Made by a program: the position numbers and the translations under genes. Positions 50,172 to 59,469 of a stretch of 64,000 nt of DNA are shown here, piece after piece. The DNA is taken from positions 81,660-145,659 of the forward strand of contig NZ_JACYFT010000003.1 of assembly GCF_014837235.1 (NCBI RefSeq), given 5' to 3'. The notes under the pieces were generated by a model. The model did not search any database. It was not told the origin of the DNA and saw nothing but the letters and a program-made list of their open reading frames with translations. The DNA is from Limnohabitans radicicola (GTDB lineage: Bacteria > Pseudomonadota > Gammaproteobacteria > Burkholderiales > Burkholderiaceae_C). Within the stretch, counting starts at the first letter, position 1. Each line of letters begins with the position of its first letter.

Positions 50172-51210
50172 CGTACCAGCCCTTGCTGCGGTTGGCCACA
50201 TGCACCACCAGCAGCATCACAGGCACCTCGATCAGCACGCCCACCACGGTGGCCAGTGCTGCGCCTGATTCAAAGCCAAACAGGCTGATGGCGGCCGCCA
50301 CGGCCAGCTCGAAGAAGTTGGACGCCCCGATCAGCGCGGACGGGCAGGCCACGTTGTGCTTTTCACCCAGGGCACGGTTCAGGCCGTAGGCCAGCGCCGA
50401 GTTGAACAACACCTGGATCAGGATCGGCACCGCCAGCAAAGCGATCACCAGCGGCTGCTGCAGGATGGCCTGGCCCTGAAAGGCGAACAGCAGCACCAGG
50501 GTCAGCAGCAGCGCCGCGATGGACCAAGGGCCGGTGCGGGCCATGGCGGCGTCGAAAGCCTGAGCCCCCCGGGCCAGCAGCGCCTTTCGCAAGCCCTGGG
50601 CCAGCACCACCGGGATCACGATGTACAGCACCACCGAGGTCAGCAGCGTGTCCCAGGGCACGGTGATGGCCGACAGCCCCAGTAAAAAGCCCACCAGCGG
50701 CGCAAAAGCCACCACCATGATGCTGTCGTTGAGCGCCACTTGCGAGAGCGTGAACAGCGGGTCGCCGTGGGTGAGGCGACTCCACACAAACACCATGGCG
50801 GTGCAGGGGGCGGCGGCCAGCAAAATCAGGCCGGCGATGTAGCTGTCCAGTTGTTCTGCAGGCAACCAGGCAGCGAACAGGTGGCGGATGAACAGCCAGC
50901 CCAGCAAGGCCATTGAAAAGGGCTTGACCAGCCAGTTGACGAACAAGGTCACGCCAATGCCTTTGACGTGCTGACGCACCTCGCCCAAGGCGCTGAAGTC
51001 CACCTTGATCAGCATGGGGATGACCATCACCCAGATCAGCAAGCCCACGGGCAGGTTGACCTGGGCCACTTCCATCTGGCCAATGGACTGGAACACGCCA
51101 GGGAAAAACTGACCGAGCGCGATGCCGATGACGATGCACAGGCCAACCCAGACCGTGAGGTAACGCTCGAACACGCTCATGGGGGCGGGTGTGCTGTGGC
51201 TTGAAGACAT
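50146..51210 (-). CDS. arsB: Arsenite efflux transporter, ACR3 family
   Basis: Inner-membrane arsenite permease of 354 residues with ten hydrophobic helices. The segments LIWVMVIPMLIKVDFSAL, LAAAPCTAMVFVWSRLTHGDP (with the conserved cysteine essential for arsenite transport) and LNDSIMVVAFAPLVGFLLG are ACR3 signatures, and the end is IEVPVMLLVVHVANRSKGWY. The start at 51210 has a GGAGCGG ribosome site seven bases upstream; the longer frame is noise. It is the last gene of arsR-arsC-acr3. No arsH or arsA is present. Confidence 0.94.
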   Translation of the reverse strand: MSSSHSTPAPMSVFERYLTVWVGLCIVIGIALGQFFPGVFQSIGQMEVAQVNLPVGLLIWVMVIPMLIKVDFSALGEVRQHVKGIGVTLFVNWLVKPFSMALLGWLFIRHLFAAWLPAEQLDSYIAGLILLAAAPCTAMVFVWSRLTHGDPLFTLSQVALNDSIMVVAFAPLVGFLLGLSAITVPWDTLLTSVVLYIVIPVVLAQGLRKALLARGAQAFDAAMARTGPWSIAALLLTLVLLFAFQGQAILQQPLVIALLAVPILIQVLFNSALAYGLNRALGEKHNVACPSALIGASNFFELAVAAAISLFGFESGAALATVVGVLIEVPVMLLVVHVANRSKGWYEKKAEAAH

Positions 51211-51220
51211 GTACCGCTCC

Positions 51221-51706
51221 TCAGGCCTGGGCCAGTGCACGGGCCGTGGTCTGCAGCGCTTGCGCCTGCAGTTGCTCTGGCGGCAGGTTGACCAGCAGTT
51301 GCAGCCGCTGCTGGATGGCGATGAGTGTCTGCGCAAAGGCCTTGAGCTTGACCTCATCGGGCGCGTCGCCCGCAGAAGGGTCGGCGTAGCCCCAGTGGGC
51401 GGTGGCCGGGTGACCGGGCCAGATCGGGCAGACCTCGCCTGCGGCGTTGTCGCAGACGGTGATGATCAGGTCCATGTGGGGGGCATCTGGCTTGGCGAAC
51501 TCGTCCCAGCTCTTGCTGCGCAGGCCCTCCGTGGGGATGCCCGCTTGCTGCAGCACCTGCAGGCCCAGCGGGTTGGGGCGCTGGTTGTCGCGTGGGCTGC
51601 TACCGGCCGAGTAGGCCTGGAAGCGGCCAGCGCCGATGTGGTTGAGCAGGGCTTCGGCCAGGATGCTGCGGGCCGAGTTGTGGGTGCAGAGAAAGAGAAC
51701 GTTCAT
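51221..51706 (-). CDS. arsC: Arsenate reductase, LMW-phosphatase family (ArsC)
   Basis: Reduces arsenate to arsenite, 161 residues. The P-loop C7-THNSA-R13-S14 carries the nucleophile, and C85 and C93 in ITVCDNAAGEVC are placed for the disulfide cascade of the thioredoxin-coupled ArsC class. The WPGHPATAHWGYADPSAG segment contains the general-acid Asp. It lies 25 bases after arsR and 10 before acr3, so arsenate is reduced and arsenite exported by one operon. Confidence 0.94.
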   Translation of the reverse strand: MNVLFLCTHNSARSILAEALLNHIGAGRFQAYSAGSSPRDNQRPNPLGLQVLQQAGIPTEGLRSKSWDEFAKPDAPHMDLIITVCDNAAGEVCPIWPGHPATAHWGYADPSAGDAPDEVKLKAFAQTLIAIQQRLQLLVNLPPEQLQAQALQTTARALAQA

Positions 51707-51731
51707 GGTGCAAAGAGAGTGTGTGAGAGTG

Positions 51732-52055
51732 TCAGCAATCGCAGGCCAGTGCTTTCGGTTCCAGGCAAGAGCTGCCTTGGCAGCAGTTGTCGGTCAGGTA
51801 GGCGAGCACGGCGTTCATCTGCTCGAACTGCGCCCGGTAAATCAGGTGGCGTCCGGCCCGCTCTTGCGTGACCAGTTCGGCATGCATCAGCTCCTTGAGG
51901 TGAAACGACAAGGTGTTGGCGGCCACGCTCAGCTGGTCTGACAAAACGCCCGGGGTCAGGCCAGCAGGGCCAGCTTGCACCAGCGCGCGAAAAATCTCCA
52001 ACCGGGAGGTTTGTGCCAGCGCGGCCAAAGCGAGGATGACGGTTTGCGATTCCAT
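51732..52055 (-). CDS. arsR: Arsenic-responsive ArsR family repressor
   Basis: Winged-helix repressor of 107 residues. The DNA-binding helix is VAANTLSFHLKELMHAELV. Five cysteines cluster at the C-terminus (C91, C92, C97, C105, C107 in DNCCQGSSCLEPKALACDC), a layout in which As(III) is sensed by C-terminal rather than alpha-3 helix cysteines. An inverted repeat at its start codon is the likely operator. It is the first gene of arsR-arsC-acr3. Confidence 0.93.
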   Translation of the reverse strand: MESQTVILALAALAQTSRLEIFRALVQAGPAGLTPGVLSDQLSVAANTLSFHLKELMHAELVTQERAGRHLIYRAQFEQMNAVLAYLTDNCCQGSSCLEPKALACDC

Positions 52056-52077
52056 ATTTCGATGATAGTTGAAATAT
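52054..52077. promoter_or_regulatory. ArsR-type operator
   Basis: ATATTTC and GAAATAT (52054-52060 and 52071-52077) form a perfect 7-bp inverted repeat with a 10-base spacer. The left arm overlaps the arsR start codon, so binding would block the operon. Confidence 0.65.
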
Positions 52078-52194
52078 ATGAAGATTTTGTGACGCCTCAG
52101 GGTGCAATGCGGGCGACAGCCCGGGCCTGCGGTGCGGTGTGCGCTTGACTAAGATGCCCCATCTGCAAGCCCGAACCCTCCGAGGAGACCCGAC

Positions 52195-53187
52195 ATGAAA
52201 GCCAGCTGGTACAGCCGCAATGGCGATGCGAACGACGTGTTGCAAGTGGGCGAGTTGCCCACACCCGAGCCCGGCCCGGGTGAGGTGCGGGTGCGGCTGC
52301 TCACCTCGGGCGTGAACCCGTCGGATGTGAAGTCGCGCCGCGCCAAGCCGGTCACCGATCCGCTCGTTGTGCCCCACAGCGATGGCGCAGGCGTGATCGA
52401 CCGCGTGGGCGCGGGTGTGCCCGCCTCGCGTGTGGGTGAGCGTGTCTGGGTGTGGAATGGCCAATGGCAACGCGCCCTGGGCACGGCCTGCGAGTACATC
52501 GCCTTGCCAGAGGCGCAGGCGGTACGGCTGCCCGATCAGACCGACTTTGCGGCCGGTGCCTGCTTGGGCATCCCGGCCTTCACCGCTGTTCAGGCGGTGA
52601 CCTGGGCGGAGCGCCTGGCGGGTGACTTGCGCGGCCAGTCGGTGCTGGTCACAGGCGCGTCGTCGGCCGTGGGCCACTACATCACGCAACTGGTCACACT
52701 GGCGGGTGGCCGCGTGATCGGCACGGTGGGCTCAGAGGCCAAGGCTGCGCACGCACGCGCTGCGGGCATGCAGGAGGCGATCTTCTACAAAACCGAATCG
52801 GTGCCCGAGCGCGTCAAGGCACTCACCCGAGGTCAAGGCGTGTCGGTCATCATCGACATGGATTTTTCGTCCACCGCAGGTTGGGCAGCCGAGGCCTTGA
52901 AGCCGCATGGCCAGGTGGTGTGCTATGGCTCCAACGCCTTGCAGCAGACCTTCGAGTACCGACCCTGGCTGTTCAATTCGCTGGGGGTGAAGTTCTTTCT
53001 GGTCTACGAGTTGAGCCCGGCAGACCGCGCACTGGCGGTGGCCCGCTTGACGGCCTTGCTGGCGCAGGGGGCCTTGCAGCACAGCATTGGCCCGCGTTTT
53101 TCGCTCGACCAAATGGTGCAAGCCCACCAGGCGGTGGAAGCCGGGCAGTCGATTGGCAACGTGGTGGTGGACATCGCACCGAATTGA
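52195..53187 (+). CDS. NADPH:quinone oxidoreductase-like zinc-less MDR protein
   Basis: Medium-chain dehydrogenase/reductase of 330 residues of the quinone reductase type. The N-terminal GroES-like domain (VLQVGELPTPEPGPGEVRVR, GVNPSDVKSR) lacks the zinc-ligating cysteines of alcohol dehydrogenases. The NADPH-binding motif is in SVLVTGASSAVGHYITQL (AxxxVG type), and the C-terminal HQAVEAGQSIGNVVVDI is standard. A GAGGAG site precedes the start. The substrate is unknown. It is divergent from arsR. Confidence 0.9.
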   Translation: MKASWYSRNGDANDVLQVGELPTPEPGPGEVRVRLLTSGVNPSDVKSRRAKPVTDPLVVPHSDGAGVIDRVGAGVPASRVGERVWVWNGQWQRALGTACEYIALPEAQAVRLPDQTDFAAGACLGIPAFTAVQAVTWAERLAGDLRGQSVLVTGASSAVGHYITQLVTLAGGRVIGTVGSEAKAAHARAAGMQEAIFYKTESVPERVKALTRGQGVSVIIDMDFSSTAGWAAEALKPHGQVVCYGSNALQQTFEYRPWLFNSLGVKFFLVYELSPADRALAVARLTALLAQGALQHSIGPRFSLDQMVQAHQAVEAGQSIGNVVVDIAPN

Positions 53188-53325
53188 TGCGCTGCAGCGG
53201 GGGCGGTGTATACCGCATCCACCCCGCTGCTCAGGTTTTCAGGGTATCGGCAAACCCTTGTGGCTTTCCCACAATCGAGGCATGTCCCAGACTGCCCCTG
53301 ATCAGATTGCCAAGCGTTGTGGGCC
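53188..53325. other. Intergenic region before the Lon/FtsH genes
   Basis: 138 bases. It contains a short hairpin GCGGT-GTAT-ACCGC (53202-53215) and no good promoter hexamers or Pho-type repeats. Confidence 0.3.
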
Positions 53326-55800
53326 ATGACGAGCGTGCGCCTTTCCGCAGACCAGTTGCGCCGCCGGGTGGACCCGGCGGCACTGGGTTTTCGCGACACG
53401 TCTGAACTGCTGGAGCAGGCTTTGCCCTGGATCGGGCAGGCCCGAGCAGAAACGGCCGCACGCTTTGGCCTCAGGCTGGACCAGCCGGGCTACAACCTGT
53501 TTGTGCTGGGTGAGGTGGGCAGTGGTCGCACCACTTTGCTGCGTCAGATGATGCAAGCCGAAGCCGTGCTGCGGCCTGTGCCGCCGGATCTGTGTTACCT
53601 GCACAACTTTGAGACCCCCGAGCATCCCCGGGCCTTGCGCTTGCCCGCAGGCGATGGGCGTTTGCTTCGCCAATTGATGGCACAGTGGGTCAAACGCCTG
53701 GGCAATGACATTCCCAAACGGCTGCTGGAGCCGGACTTCAAGACCGAGAGCGATCGGATCGAAAAAGCCTACAAGACCGAAGAAGACATGGCCTACGCTG
53801 CCATCAGCGCGTATGCCGAGTCCAGGCACTTCAGCCTGATGCGAGAGCAGGGGCACATGGTTTTCAGCTACCGCGATGAAAAAGGCGAGCCGATGACGGC
53901 CGGGCGCGCCATGACGCTCCCGCACGAGCAGCGTGCCGAGATCGACAGCGCTGAAGCCGATTTGCGCGATGAGATCGGCCGCTTTCTGGAAAAAACCCGC
54001 TCCATGGAGCATGTGATGAACGAGGGTTTGGCGGCTTTGCGCAGGCAGGTGATCAAACCCTTGATCGACCATGAACTGCAAGCCATCCGCAATGCCTTGC
54101 GCAAGCCCATCAAGGAGTCGGACAAACTGACGGCTTATCTGGAACGTGTGCAGCAAGAGGTGCTGGAAAACCTGGAGTTGTTCCAACCGGGCGACGAGGA
54201 AGAAGCCCGCCTGGAGGCGCTTGAAAGCGTCTTGTCTCGTTTGGGCGTGAATGTGGTGGTGGATAACCATGGCCTGGTCGGTGCGCCAGTGATCCAGGAA
54301 GACAACCCTTTGTTTCGCCAACTGTTTGGCAGCATTGAATATGACTCGGGCGGGGACATGCTGGTCACGGATTTTTCGCGCATCCGTGCAGGCAGTTTGC
54401 TCAAGGCACATGGGGGATTTCTGATGCTGCATCTGCGCGATCTGCTGGCCGACGCCCCGGTCTGGGAAAAGTTGTACCGATTCCTGCGCAGTGGTCGTCT
54501 GCAGATTGAAGAGCCAGGCGCGATGTATTCGCCCATTGCTGCCGTGTCCCTGGAGCCCGATCCAGTGGATGTGCAGGTCAAGATCGTTTTGATTGCATCG
54601 GTCGACGAGTTCTACGCGGTCCAGGAAGCCGATCCTGAATTCGCCCGCAGGTTCCGTTGCAAAGTGGATTTTGTCGACAGCTTTGTCGCGACCCCCGAAT
54701 CGCTGCAGGCCACGGCAGTGTTTGTGTCCCACACCTGCCGCGAGAAAGGCTTGCCGCATTTTGACGCACAGGCCGTGGCCGTGCTGATCGAGGATACCCA
54801 CCGTCAGGCCGGGGACCAAAGTCGGCAGAGTGCCATCTTTGCCCGCTCACAGGCCCGGGTGATTGAGGGGGCTGCTCTGGCGCAGCAGCGCGGTGCAACG
54901 CTGGTGCAGGCGCAGGATGTGCAGGCGGCCCTGCTTTCTCATCGGCATCGGCACGACCATGCAGAGCAGCGCTTGCAAGAAGCGATTGCCGAAGGCGACC
55001 GGCTGCTGGATGTGGCCGGGCAATGCACAGGGCAGATCAATGGGCTCACGGTGGTGGACCTCGGCGACCACAGTTTTGGACTGCCCGTGCGCGTGACGGC
55101 GCGCACCCATGCGGGCGAAGAGGGCTTGCTCAACATGGAGCGCGAGGTCGAGATGTCGGGGCCCATCCACGACAAGGGGGTGCTGATTTTGCACAGCTAC
55201 CTGTCCTCGCTGTTTGCGCACATGGCCCCGTTGGCCATGAATGCCGCCGTGGTCTTTGAGCAGGAGTACAGCGGCGTGGAGGGCGATTCTGCTTCGTGCG
55301 CCGAGTTGTACGCCTTGTTGTCGAGTTTGGCCAATGTGCCGCTGGCGCAGGCGATCGCGGTGACCGGCGCCTTGAACCAGCGGGGCGAAGTCTTGCCTGT
55401 GGGGGGCATCAACGAAAAAATCGAAGGCTATTTCCGCAGCTGTGAGTTGCTGGGCCTGAACGGTCAGCAAGGTGTGCTGATGCCCACGCGCAACCTGCGC
55501 CACCTGATGCTGTCTTCGTCTGTGGTGCAAGCCGTGGCGCAAGGGCGCTTTCATGTCCATGCGGTGGCCAGTGTCGCTGACGGCATGACGCTGTTGTGCG
55601 GTTTGCCGTTTGGGGAGTTGGGTGCGGACGGGTATGCGCCGAACACCTTGCTGGGACGGGTTCAGGCCACACTGAAAGCCTACCGCGCAGCCTGTGAGGC
55701 GATTGACGGCAGGCATGCCAGACGGCATATGACCAAGGCTCGCCCAGCCAGACCAGAACGTGGCGTGTCTTCGACTTTGCAGGCAGGCAGACGCCCATGA
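53326..55800 (+). CDS. Lon-family ATP-dependent protease (AsrA/LonB-like)
   Basis: AAA+ serine protease of 824 residues. The C-terminal S16 protease domain has the Lon catalytic pair S655 (GDSAS) and K698 (INEKIEG), 43 residues apart as in Lon, and the surrounding [11 protein letters not shown] and [17 protein letters not shown]. The N-terminal part lacks the Lon substrate domain and instead has a long helical insert in the ATPase region (residues about 200-290, Glu/Leu/Arg-rich). The Walker A is GEVGSGRT at 62-69 with Arg in place of Lys, so ATP use should be tested. It overlaps the ftsH-like gene by 4 bases. Confidence 0.88.
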   Translation: MTSVRLSADQLRRRVDPAALGFRDTSELLEQALPWIGQARAETAARFGLRLDQPGYNLFVLGEVGSGRTTLLRQMMQAEAVLRPVPPDLCYLHNFETPEHPRALRLPAGDGRLLRQLMAQWVKRLGNDIPKRLLEPDFKTESDRIEKAYKTEEDMAYAAISAYAESRHFSLMREQGHMVFSYRDEKGEPMTAGRAMTLPHEQRAEIDSAEADLRDEIGRFLEKTRSMEHVMNEGLAALRRQVIKPLIDHELQAIRNALRKPIKESDKLTAYLERVQQEVLENLELFQPGDEEEARLEALESVLSRLGVNVVVDNHGLVGAPVIQEDNPLFRQLFGSIEYDSGGDMLVTDFSRIRAGSLLKAHGGFLMLHLRDLLADAPVWEKLYRFLRSGRLQIEEPGAMYSPIAAVSLEPDPVDVQVKIVLIASVDEFYAVQEADPEFARRFRCKVDFVDSFVATPESLQATAVFVSHTCREKGLPHFDAQAVAVLIEDTHRQAGDQSRQSAIFARSQARVIEGAALAQQRGATLVQAQDVQAALLSHRHRHDHAEQRLQEAIAEGDRLLDVAGQCTGQINGLTVVDLGDHSFGLPVRVTARTHAGEEGLLNMEREVEMSGPIHDKGVLILHSYLSSLFAHMAPLAMNAAVVFEQEYSGVEGDSASCAELYALLSSLANVPLAQAIAVTGALNQRGEVLPVGGINEKIEGYFRSCELLGLNGQQGVLMPTRNLRHLMLSSSVVQAVAQGRFHVHAVASVADGMTLLCGLPFGELGADGYAPNTLLGRVQATLKAYRAACEAIDGRHARRHMTKARPARPERGVSSTLQAGRRP

Positions 55801-57647
55801 GCCGCAAGCAGCTGTGGACCTGGCTTTATGGCTTGTTGGCGCTGGCGCTGGTTCTGGGGGTGCAAACCTTTTGGCAGGGGGCTCAGCAGACCGAGACAGT
55901 GCCTTACAACCAGTTTGAGCAAGCCCTGGTGGAAGGCAAGGTCCAGGAGGTGATCGTCACTGACCAGCATTTGCTTGGCCGCCTCAAGACCCCGGAAGGG
56001 ACCAAGACCCAGTTGTCGACCGTGCGGATCGAGCCCGAGCTGGCGGCCTGGCTCGGTGGTTTCAAGCTGCCCTACAGGCGAATCACCGAGAGCGGATTTT
56101 GGCGCGACGCTCTGTCGTGGGTGTTGCCATCCCTGGTTTTCTTTGGCCTCTGGTGGCTGGTGATCCGCCGTGTGGTGTCGCAGCAAGGCGGCATGGGCAG
56201 CTTGATGCGCATCGGCCAGAGCCAGGCCAAGGTGTATGTGATGCACGACACCGGCGTGACCTTTGCCGATGTGGCCGGGGTCGATGAAGCCAAGCAGGAA
56301 TTGGTCGAGGTGGTGGATTTCCTCAAGCACCCCATGGATTACGGCCGCCTGGGGGCGCACATCCCCAAAGGGGTGTTGCTGGTCGGGCCGCCGGGGACGG
56401 GCAAGACCTTGCTGGCGCGGGCGGTGGCCGGTGAGGCAGGGGTGCCATTTTTCTCGATGTCGGGCAGCGAGTTTGTTGAACTGTTTGTGGGTGTGGGTGC
56501 ATCGCGCGTGCGTGACCTGTTTGAGCAAGCCAGGGCCAAGGCCCCGGCCATCATCTTCATAGACGAACTCGATGCCCTGGGCCGTGCCAGGGGGGCGTTT
56601 CCGGGTCTGGGCGGGCACGATGAAAAGGAGCAGACCCTCAACCAGCTGTTGGCCGAGATGGATGGTTTTGATGCGTCCGCAGGCGTGATCATCCTGGCGG
56701 CCAGCAACCGCCCCGAGATTCTGGACCCGGCGCTCCTGCGTGCCGGGCGCTTTGACCGTCAGGTTTTGGTGGACAAACCCGACAAGAAAGGCCGGCTGGA
56801 CATCCTGCGCGTTCATGCGCGCAAGGTCACGCTGGCGGCAGACCTGGCGCTGGAGGAGGTGGCTGCCATCACACCTGGATTCAGTGGCGCCGATCTGGCG
56901 AACCTGGTCAATGAAGCGGCGATCGTGGCCACTCGGCGAAAGGCAGACAGCGTCACGCTGGCCGACTTCACGGCGGCCGTGGAGCGCATCGTGGCCGGGC
57001 TTGAAAAGCGCAATCGCCTGCTCAATCCTCAAGAGCGCAGGGCCGTCGCTTTCCATGAGATCGGCCATGTGCTGGTGGCACTGGCTTTGCCGGGCAGCGA
57101 TCCTGTCCACAAGGTGTCGATCATTCCGCGGGGCATTGGCTCGCTGGGCTACACCTTGCAAAGGCCAACCGAAGACCGCTACCTGATGACCATGGAGGAG
57201 TTGCAACAAAAAATCTGTGTCTTACTGGGAGGACGTGCAGCCGAGAAACTGGTGCTGGACAGTTGGTCGACAGGGGCTGCCGACGATTTGGTCAAAGCCA
57301 CTCAAATCGCACGTGACATGTCCATGCGTTACGGGATGGACGAAACGTTGGGCTGCGTGAGTTACGACAGCCCTCATCCCGCCTGGATCAGCGTCCCGGA
57401 CGACATGGGTATGCGAGCACCTTTGGCCGAGTCGACACAAAAAACCATCGACGAGGCGGTGCGCCGCATCGTCATGCAGGGCTATGAGCAAGCCCTGTCC
57501 ATTCTCAAGCAGCACCGCGCCTTGCTGGAGCGTTGCGCGCGGGAGTTGTTGGAACAGGAAACTCTTGACGCCCAGGCGCTGGCGCGTTTGACGGAGGCGT
57601 TGCGTTCGCCGGAGTTGGAGCAGAAGAGCTTGTTTGAAACCCAGTGA
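55797..57647 (+). CDS. ATP-dependent zinc metalloprotease, divergent FtsH paralogue
   Basis: Membrane AAA+ protease of 616 residues. Two membrane helices (about 6-26 and 102-124) flank a short periplasmic domain. Walker A GPPGTGKT lies at 197-204, Walker B in [10 protein letters not shown], and the second region of homology is [20 protein letters not shown]. The zinc motif is H420-E-I-G-H424 where standard FtsH has HEAGH, with the third ligand Asp in [15 protein letters not shown]. Residues in the ATPase core are otherwise canonical. It is probably an accessory FtsH, not the housekeeping copy usually beside rlmE. It is translationally coupled to the Lon-like protease (ATGA). Confidence 0.93.
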   Translation: MSRKQLWTWLYGLLALALVLGVQTFWQGAQQTETVPYNQFEQALVEGKVQEVIVTDQHLLGRLKTPEGTKTQLSTVRIEPELAAWLGGFKLPYRRITESGFWRDALSWVLPSLVFFGLWWLVIRRVVSQQGGMGSLMRIGQSQAKVYVMHDTGVTFADVAGVDEAKQELVEVVDFLKHPMDYGRLGAHIPKGVLLVGPPGTGKTLLARAVAGEAGVPFFSMSGSEFVELFVGVGASRVRDLFEQARAKAPAIIFIDELDALGRARGAFPGLGGHDEKEQTLNQLLAEMDGFDASAGVIILAASNRPEILDPALLRAGRFDRQVLVDKPDKKGRLDILRVHARKVTLAADLALEEVAAITPGFSGADLANLVNEAAIVATRRKADSVTLADFTAAVERIVAGLEKRNRLLNPQERRAVAFHEIGHVLVALALPGSDPVHKVSIIPRGIGSLGYTLQRPTEDRYLMTMEELQQKICVLLGGRAAEKLVLDSWSTGAADDLVKATQIARDMSMRYGMDETLGCVSYDSPHPAWISVPDDMGMRAPLAESTQKTIDEAVRRIVMQGYEQALSILKQHRALLERCARELLEQETLDAQALARLTEALRSPELEQKSLFETQ

Positions 57648-57668
57648 AGTCAAAGAAACTTCATCGAT

Positions 57669-57686
57669 CTGACACGTGAGTGTCAT
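57669..57686 (+). promoter_or_regulatory. Possible Pho box before the OlsB-like gene
   Basis: CTGACAC-GTGA-GTGTCAT matches the double CTGTCAT repeat with 4-base spacer at 11 of 14 positions. The same bases also form an inverted repeat TGACAC/GTGTCA, so a different regulator or an RNA hairpin is possible. No good -10 box follows at the expected distance. Confidence 0.4.
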
Positions 57687-57733
57687 GTGTGAAATGGAAG
57701 ATGCAGGTTCATGTCATGCACGAAGGACCTGTT

Positions 57734-58576
57734 GTGAAAGAGTTGCCTAACCCCACTTTCGCCCTATCTCCCATCCAGCTGCCCCGGGGGTCACTTCATC
57801 CAGGATCAACTGCGTCACCTCAAGCGTTCGTGGTGGCCACTGCCCCGTCAGGCATCCAGGTCAGCTGGGCCCGTCACCTCGATGAAGTCCGTGAAGCACA
57901 ACGCCTGAGACACCATGTCTTTGCTGGCGAGATGGGCGCGCGCCTGGACACCAGCATCGCGGGCCACGACGTCGACCTTTTCGATGACTACTGCGAACAC
58001 CTGCTGGTGCGCGATGCCGCCACGGGGCAGGTGATCGGTACCTACCGTGTCTTGACGCCTGCGCAGGCCAGGCGTGCAGGCAGCACCTACAGCGACACCG
58101 AATTCGATTTGACCCGTCTGCGCGGTCTGCGCGAGCGGATGGTGGAGCTGGGTCGCAGCTGTGTGCACCCTGACCATCGACATGGCGGCGTGATCATGGC
58201 TCTGTGGGGGGCATTGACAGAGTTCATGCTGCGCAACCAGCTGGATGTGATGATCGGATGCGCCAGCATCCCCATGTTGCACAACGGGGTGGTGAGCGGC
58301 GATCTGGCGGCCAGCATCTGGCACCAACTCAAGCAGACCCACCTGGCCCCGATCGAATGCCATGTGCTGCCACGCTTGCCATTGCCAGTAGACGAACTCG
58401 ATCAGACCCTGCGCACCGAACCGCCAGCCTTGATCAAAGGTTACTTGCGTCTGGGGGCCAAAGTGCTGGGCGCACCCGCTTGGGACCCGGACTTCAATAC
58501 CGCCGACTTGCCCATGATGATGCGCATCGTCGACATGCCCGCCCGCTACAGAAAGCACTTCATGGGGGCTGCCTGA
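57734..58576 (+). CDS. OlsB-like GNAT N-acyltransferase (ornithine lipid synthesis)
   Basis: Acyltransferase of about 280 residues in the OlsB/Acetyltransf_5 group, which transfers a 3-hydroxyacyl chain from acyl carrier protein to the alpha-amino group of ornithine. Characteristic blocks are EAQRLRHHVFAGEMGARLD, DLFDDYCEHLLVRD, GTYRVLTPAQARRAG, ELGRSCVHPDHRHGGVIMAL and GCASIPM. The GTG at 57734 has AAGGA six bases upstream and is preferred; ATG codons at 57716 and 57701 are alternatives. The next gene starts in its stop codon (TGATG). Membership of a phosphate-stress operon is inferred from plcP and the glycosyltransferase. Confidence 0.82.
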   Translation: MKELPNPTFALSPIQLPRGSLHPGSTASPQAFVVATAPSGIQVSWARHLDEVREAQRLRHHVFAGEMGARLDTSIAGHDVDLFDDYCEHLLVRDAATGQVIGTYRVLTPAQARRAGSTYSDTEFDLTRLRGLRERMVELGRSCVHPDHRHGGVIMALWGALTEFMLRNQLDVMIGCASIPMLHNGVVSGDLAASIWHQLKQTHLAPIECHVLPRLPLPVDELDQTLRTEPPALIKGYLRLGAKVLGAPAWDPDFNTADLPMMMRIVDMPARYRKHFMGAA

Positions 58577-59469
58577 TGAAGCCACAAACCCAGTGGGTGG
58601 CCCGAGCCATGCCGACAGGTTTGTCCAGTGACCTGCAGCATCCCGCTGTACGCGTTGCAGATGTGTCCGATGATGAATCGCCTGCTGGTCGCCAACGCCT
58701 GCGGGCGATTTTCATTTCAGACTTGCACATCGGAACACCAGGCTTTCAAGCGGATGCCCTGCTCGAATTTCTCAAGGCCCACTCCAGTGACACGCTGTAT
58801 CTGGTGGGGGACATCGTGGACGGTTGGCAGCTGCGTCGCCGCTGGTTCTGGCCCCAAAGCCACAACGATGTGGTTCAGAAACTGCTGCGGCGTGCGCGCA
58901 AGGGTTGTCGCGTCATTTATGTGCCAGGCAATCACGATGAATTTGCGCGGGCTTTTGCAGGGCACGCCTTTGGTGGCGTGGACATCCAGCATGAGACGGT
59001 TCACACCACCGCACGAGGCCAGCGTCTTTGGGTCATCCACGGTGACCACTTTGACGGCGTGATCCAGTGTGCCAAATGGCTGGCCTATGTGGGGGACTGG
59101 CTCTACGAACTGACACTCAAGATCAACCGTCACCTCAACCGATTGCGTGGTCGCCTCGGTTTGGAGTATTGGTCTTTGTCTGCTTACCTCAAGCACAAGG
59201 TCAAGAAGGCTGTGAATTTCATCTCTGATTTTGAGGTGGCTGTGGCGCATGAAGCCCGCCGCCGTGGCTATGACGGGGTGGTGTGTGGTCACATCCACCA
59301 CGCCGAGATTCGCGATGTCGATGGCGTTCTTTACTGCAACGATGGCGACTGGGTAGAGAGCCGAACCGCGCTCGTGGAACATATGGATGGTCGGCTGGAG
59401 ATCATCCACTGGGGCTCGGGCCCGGTGACTGTGAGCAGCTTGGCTTTGCCGCAAAGGATCACCGCATGA
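58576..59469 (+). CDS. plcP: PlcP-like phospholipase C / metallophosphoesterase
   Basis: Calcineurin-type phosphoesterase of 297 residues. Metal ligands are D49 and H51 (ISDLHIGT), D79 (LVGDIVDGW), N119-H120 (GNHDE), and the histidines of VIHGDHFDG and CGHIHHAE. The blocks YLVGDIVDGWQLRRRWFWPQ, SHNDVVQKLLRRARKG and LAYVGDWLYELTLKINRHLN closely resemble PlcP of Sinorhizobium. That enzyme removes the phosphorylated head group from phosphatidylcholine and other phospholipids under phosphate limitation. Automatic annotation would call it UDP-2,3-diacylglucosamine diphosphatase (LpxH). Co-occurrence with a glycosyltransferase and OlsB supports PlcP. It overlaps both neighbours. Confidence 0.85.
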   Translation: MKPQTQWVARAMPTGLSSDLQHPAVRVADVSDDESPAGRQRLRAIFISDLHIGTPGFQADALLEFLKAHSSDTLYLVGDIVDGWQLRRRWFWPQSHNDVVQKLLRRARKGCRVIYVPGNHDEFARAFAGHAFGGVDIQHETVHTTARGQRLWVIHGDHFDGVIQCAKWLAYVGDWLYELTLKINRHLNRLRGRLGLEYWSLSAYLKHKVKKAVNFISDFEVAVAHEARRRGYDGVVCGHIHHAEIRDVDGVLYCNDGDWVESRTALVEHMDGRLEIIHWGSGPVTVSSLALPQRITA

